Shown in pieces: positions 5,034 through 5,505 of a stretch of DNA of 5,505 bases (the stretch's first letter is position 1; every line of letters starts with the position of its first letter). The position numbers and the translations under genes are program-made. The stretch comes from Kiritimatiellota bacterium (GTDB lineage Bacteria; Verrucomicrobiota; Kiritimatiellia; RFP12; UBA1067): the NCBI GenBank assembly GCA_009777165.1, contig WRML01000173.1, forward strand, positions 1 through 5,505, in the 5' to 3' direction. Below the pieces are notes generated by a model, which saw nothing but the letters and a program-made list of their open reading frames with translations, was not told the DNA's origin and made no database searches.

Positions 5034-5505
5034 ATGAGCAGAGAGAAAAAAATACGGTACCTCACCATCCGCCACTGCGCAAGGGGGGTGGGGTTTGTAG
5101 CATTGGTGTTCAGCCTGACCGTGGCGGCGTTGCTGGCCACGGACTGGGCCCGCTCGGGCCCGGCAGAGACGGTGCGTTCGGATGTGCTGTCGCAGGCCCT
5201 CTCCCAAGGGCGCTCGGGGGGGGATGAGCAAGCCGTGGCGTTTGCGCGTCACTTGGATGTTCTGGCACGCCGGGCGTATTTCAGCAGCCTCACGTTCCGT
5301 CAGGGGGGGATGTTGCTGCTGGTGGTGGGGTTGCTGGTCACGGCAGGGTGCTTCGGCCTGGCATGGCGCATGAGCCTGCACATCCCCGACCCCCGCGGAT
5401 TCGCGGAGGGGGACCCCGTGCGGACTGACCGCCTCACCGTCATGGCGGTGCTGGCGGTGGCGGTGACGTTGCTCGTGGCGGCGGCCGGACTGGAATGGAC
5501 AAGGG
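5034..5505 (+). CDS. multi-span membrane protein, N-terminal part
   Basis: An open frame from ATG 5034 that runs off the right edge after 157 codons without a stop. AGGA at 5022-5025 sits 8 bases upstream. Hydrophobic segments lie at about 17-37, 91-112 and 134-153. The loop between the first two is soluble, about 50 residues, with a helix carrying FARHLDVLARRAYFSS (70-85) just before the second span. The third span begins after a short charged loop (PDPRGFAEGDPVRTDR). G+C is high, like dapB, and the gene starts 41 bases after rfbA with no terminator between, so it may be the first gene beyond the acquired block. I do not recognise the family firmly. The helix-then-membrane pattern (LD.LARKAYF...) recalls the N-termini of membrane-anchored PQQ/BamB-like proteins from memory only; the diagnostic part would lie past the window. 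Being a real gene is well supported by the start signal, frame length and coherent membrane pattern. Confidence 0.75.
   Translation, partial: MSREKKIRYLTIRHCARGVGFVALVFSLTVAALLATDWARSGPAETVRSDVLSQALSQGRSGGDEQAVAFARHLDVLARRAYFSSLTFRQGGMLLLVVGLLVTAGCFGLAWRMSLHIPDPRGFAEGDPVRTDRLTVMAVLAVAVTLLVAAAGLEWTR
5146..5161. repeat. GGGCCC inverted repeat in coding sequence
   Basis: GGGCCC at 5146-5151 and again at 5156-5161 are separated by GCTC; with the flanking G and C they form a 7-bp stem with a 2-base loop. It lies within the N-terminal membrane region of the last gene. In DNA this GC-rich it may be chance. Confidence 0.5.

Overview
The window reads entirely on the + strand. It looks like the junction between a conserved high-GC chromosomal gene (the 3' end of dapB) and a surface-polysaccharide accessory block. 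The block is followed by the start of another high-GC gene. The organism is probably a high-GC Gram-negative bacterium: it has dTDP-rhamnose genes, FkbM and GT-A type glycan genes, and canonical purine-rich ribosome binding sites. The last gene faintly resembles membrane-anchored proteins I associate with Bacteroidetes or the PVC group (Kiritimatiellota/Lentisphaerota). That lineage guess is weak and comes from memory, not from a search.

Layout: (1) 1-201, C-terminus of dihydrodipicolinate reductase, about 80% G+C in its first 60 bases. (2) 227-1456, an AAA_14/DUF4143-type ATPase with much lower G+C (down to about 28% at 661-720), containing a perfect 14-bp inverted repeat in its coding sequence. 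(3) 1469-2344, an FkbM-family methyltransferase whose last codons run through a short REP-like hairpin. (4) 2345-2446, a gap of about 100 bases with a candidate extended -10 promoter. (5) 2447-3229, a GT-A-like glycosyltransferase with a DDYF motif. (6) 3245-3793, rfbC/rmlC. (7) 3806-4114, a small AT-rich two-helix membrane protein with an IIGGSDGPT motif, overlapping the next gene by ATGA. (8) 4111-4992, rfbA/rmlA. (9) 5034-5505, the N-terminal part of an unrecognised protein with three membrane segments, running off the window.

How the genes fit together: rfbA makes dTDP-glucose and rfbC epimerises dTDP-4-keto-6-deoxyglucose, two of the four steps to dTDP-L-rhamnose. rfbB (4,6-dehydratase) and rfbD (reductase) are not here and must lie elsewhere if the pathway is complete. 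The glycosyltransferase and FkbM methyltransferase would assemble and O-methylate a surface glycan. Gaps of 12-15 bases and a 4-base overlap suggest two transcription units: ATPase-FkbM, and glycosyltransferase-rfbC-orf-rfbA.

The most curious element is the small DGPT protein wedged between rfbC and rfbA. It carries a motif known from the beta subunit of Na+-translocating decarboxylases, an internal imperfect duplication of that motif, and a perfect Shine-Dalgarno sequence before an internal ATG. I see no CRISPR array, tRNA, rRNA, complete insertion sequence or convincing intrinsic terminator.
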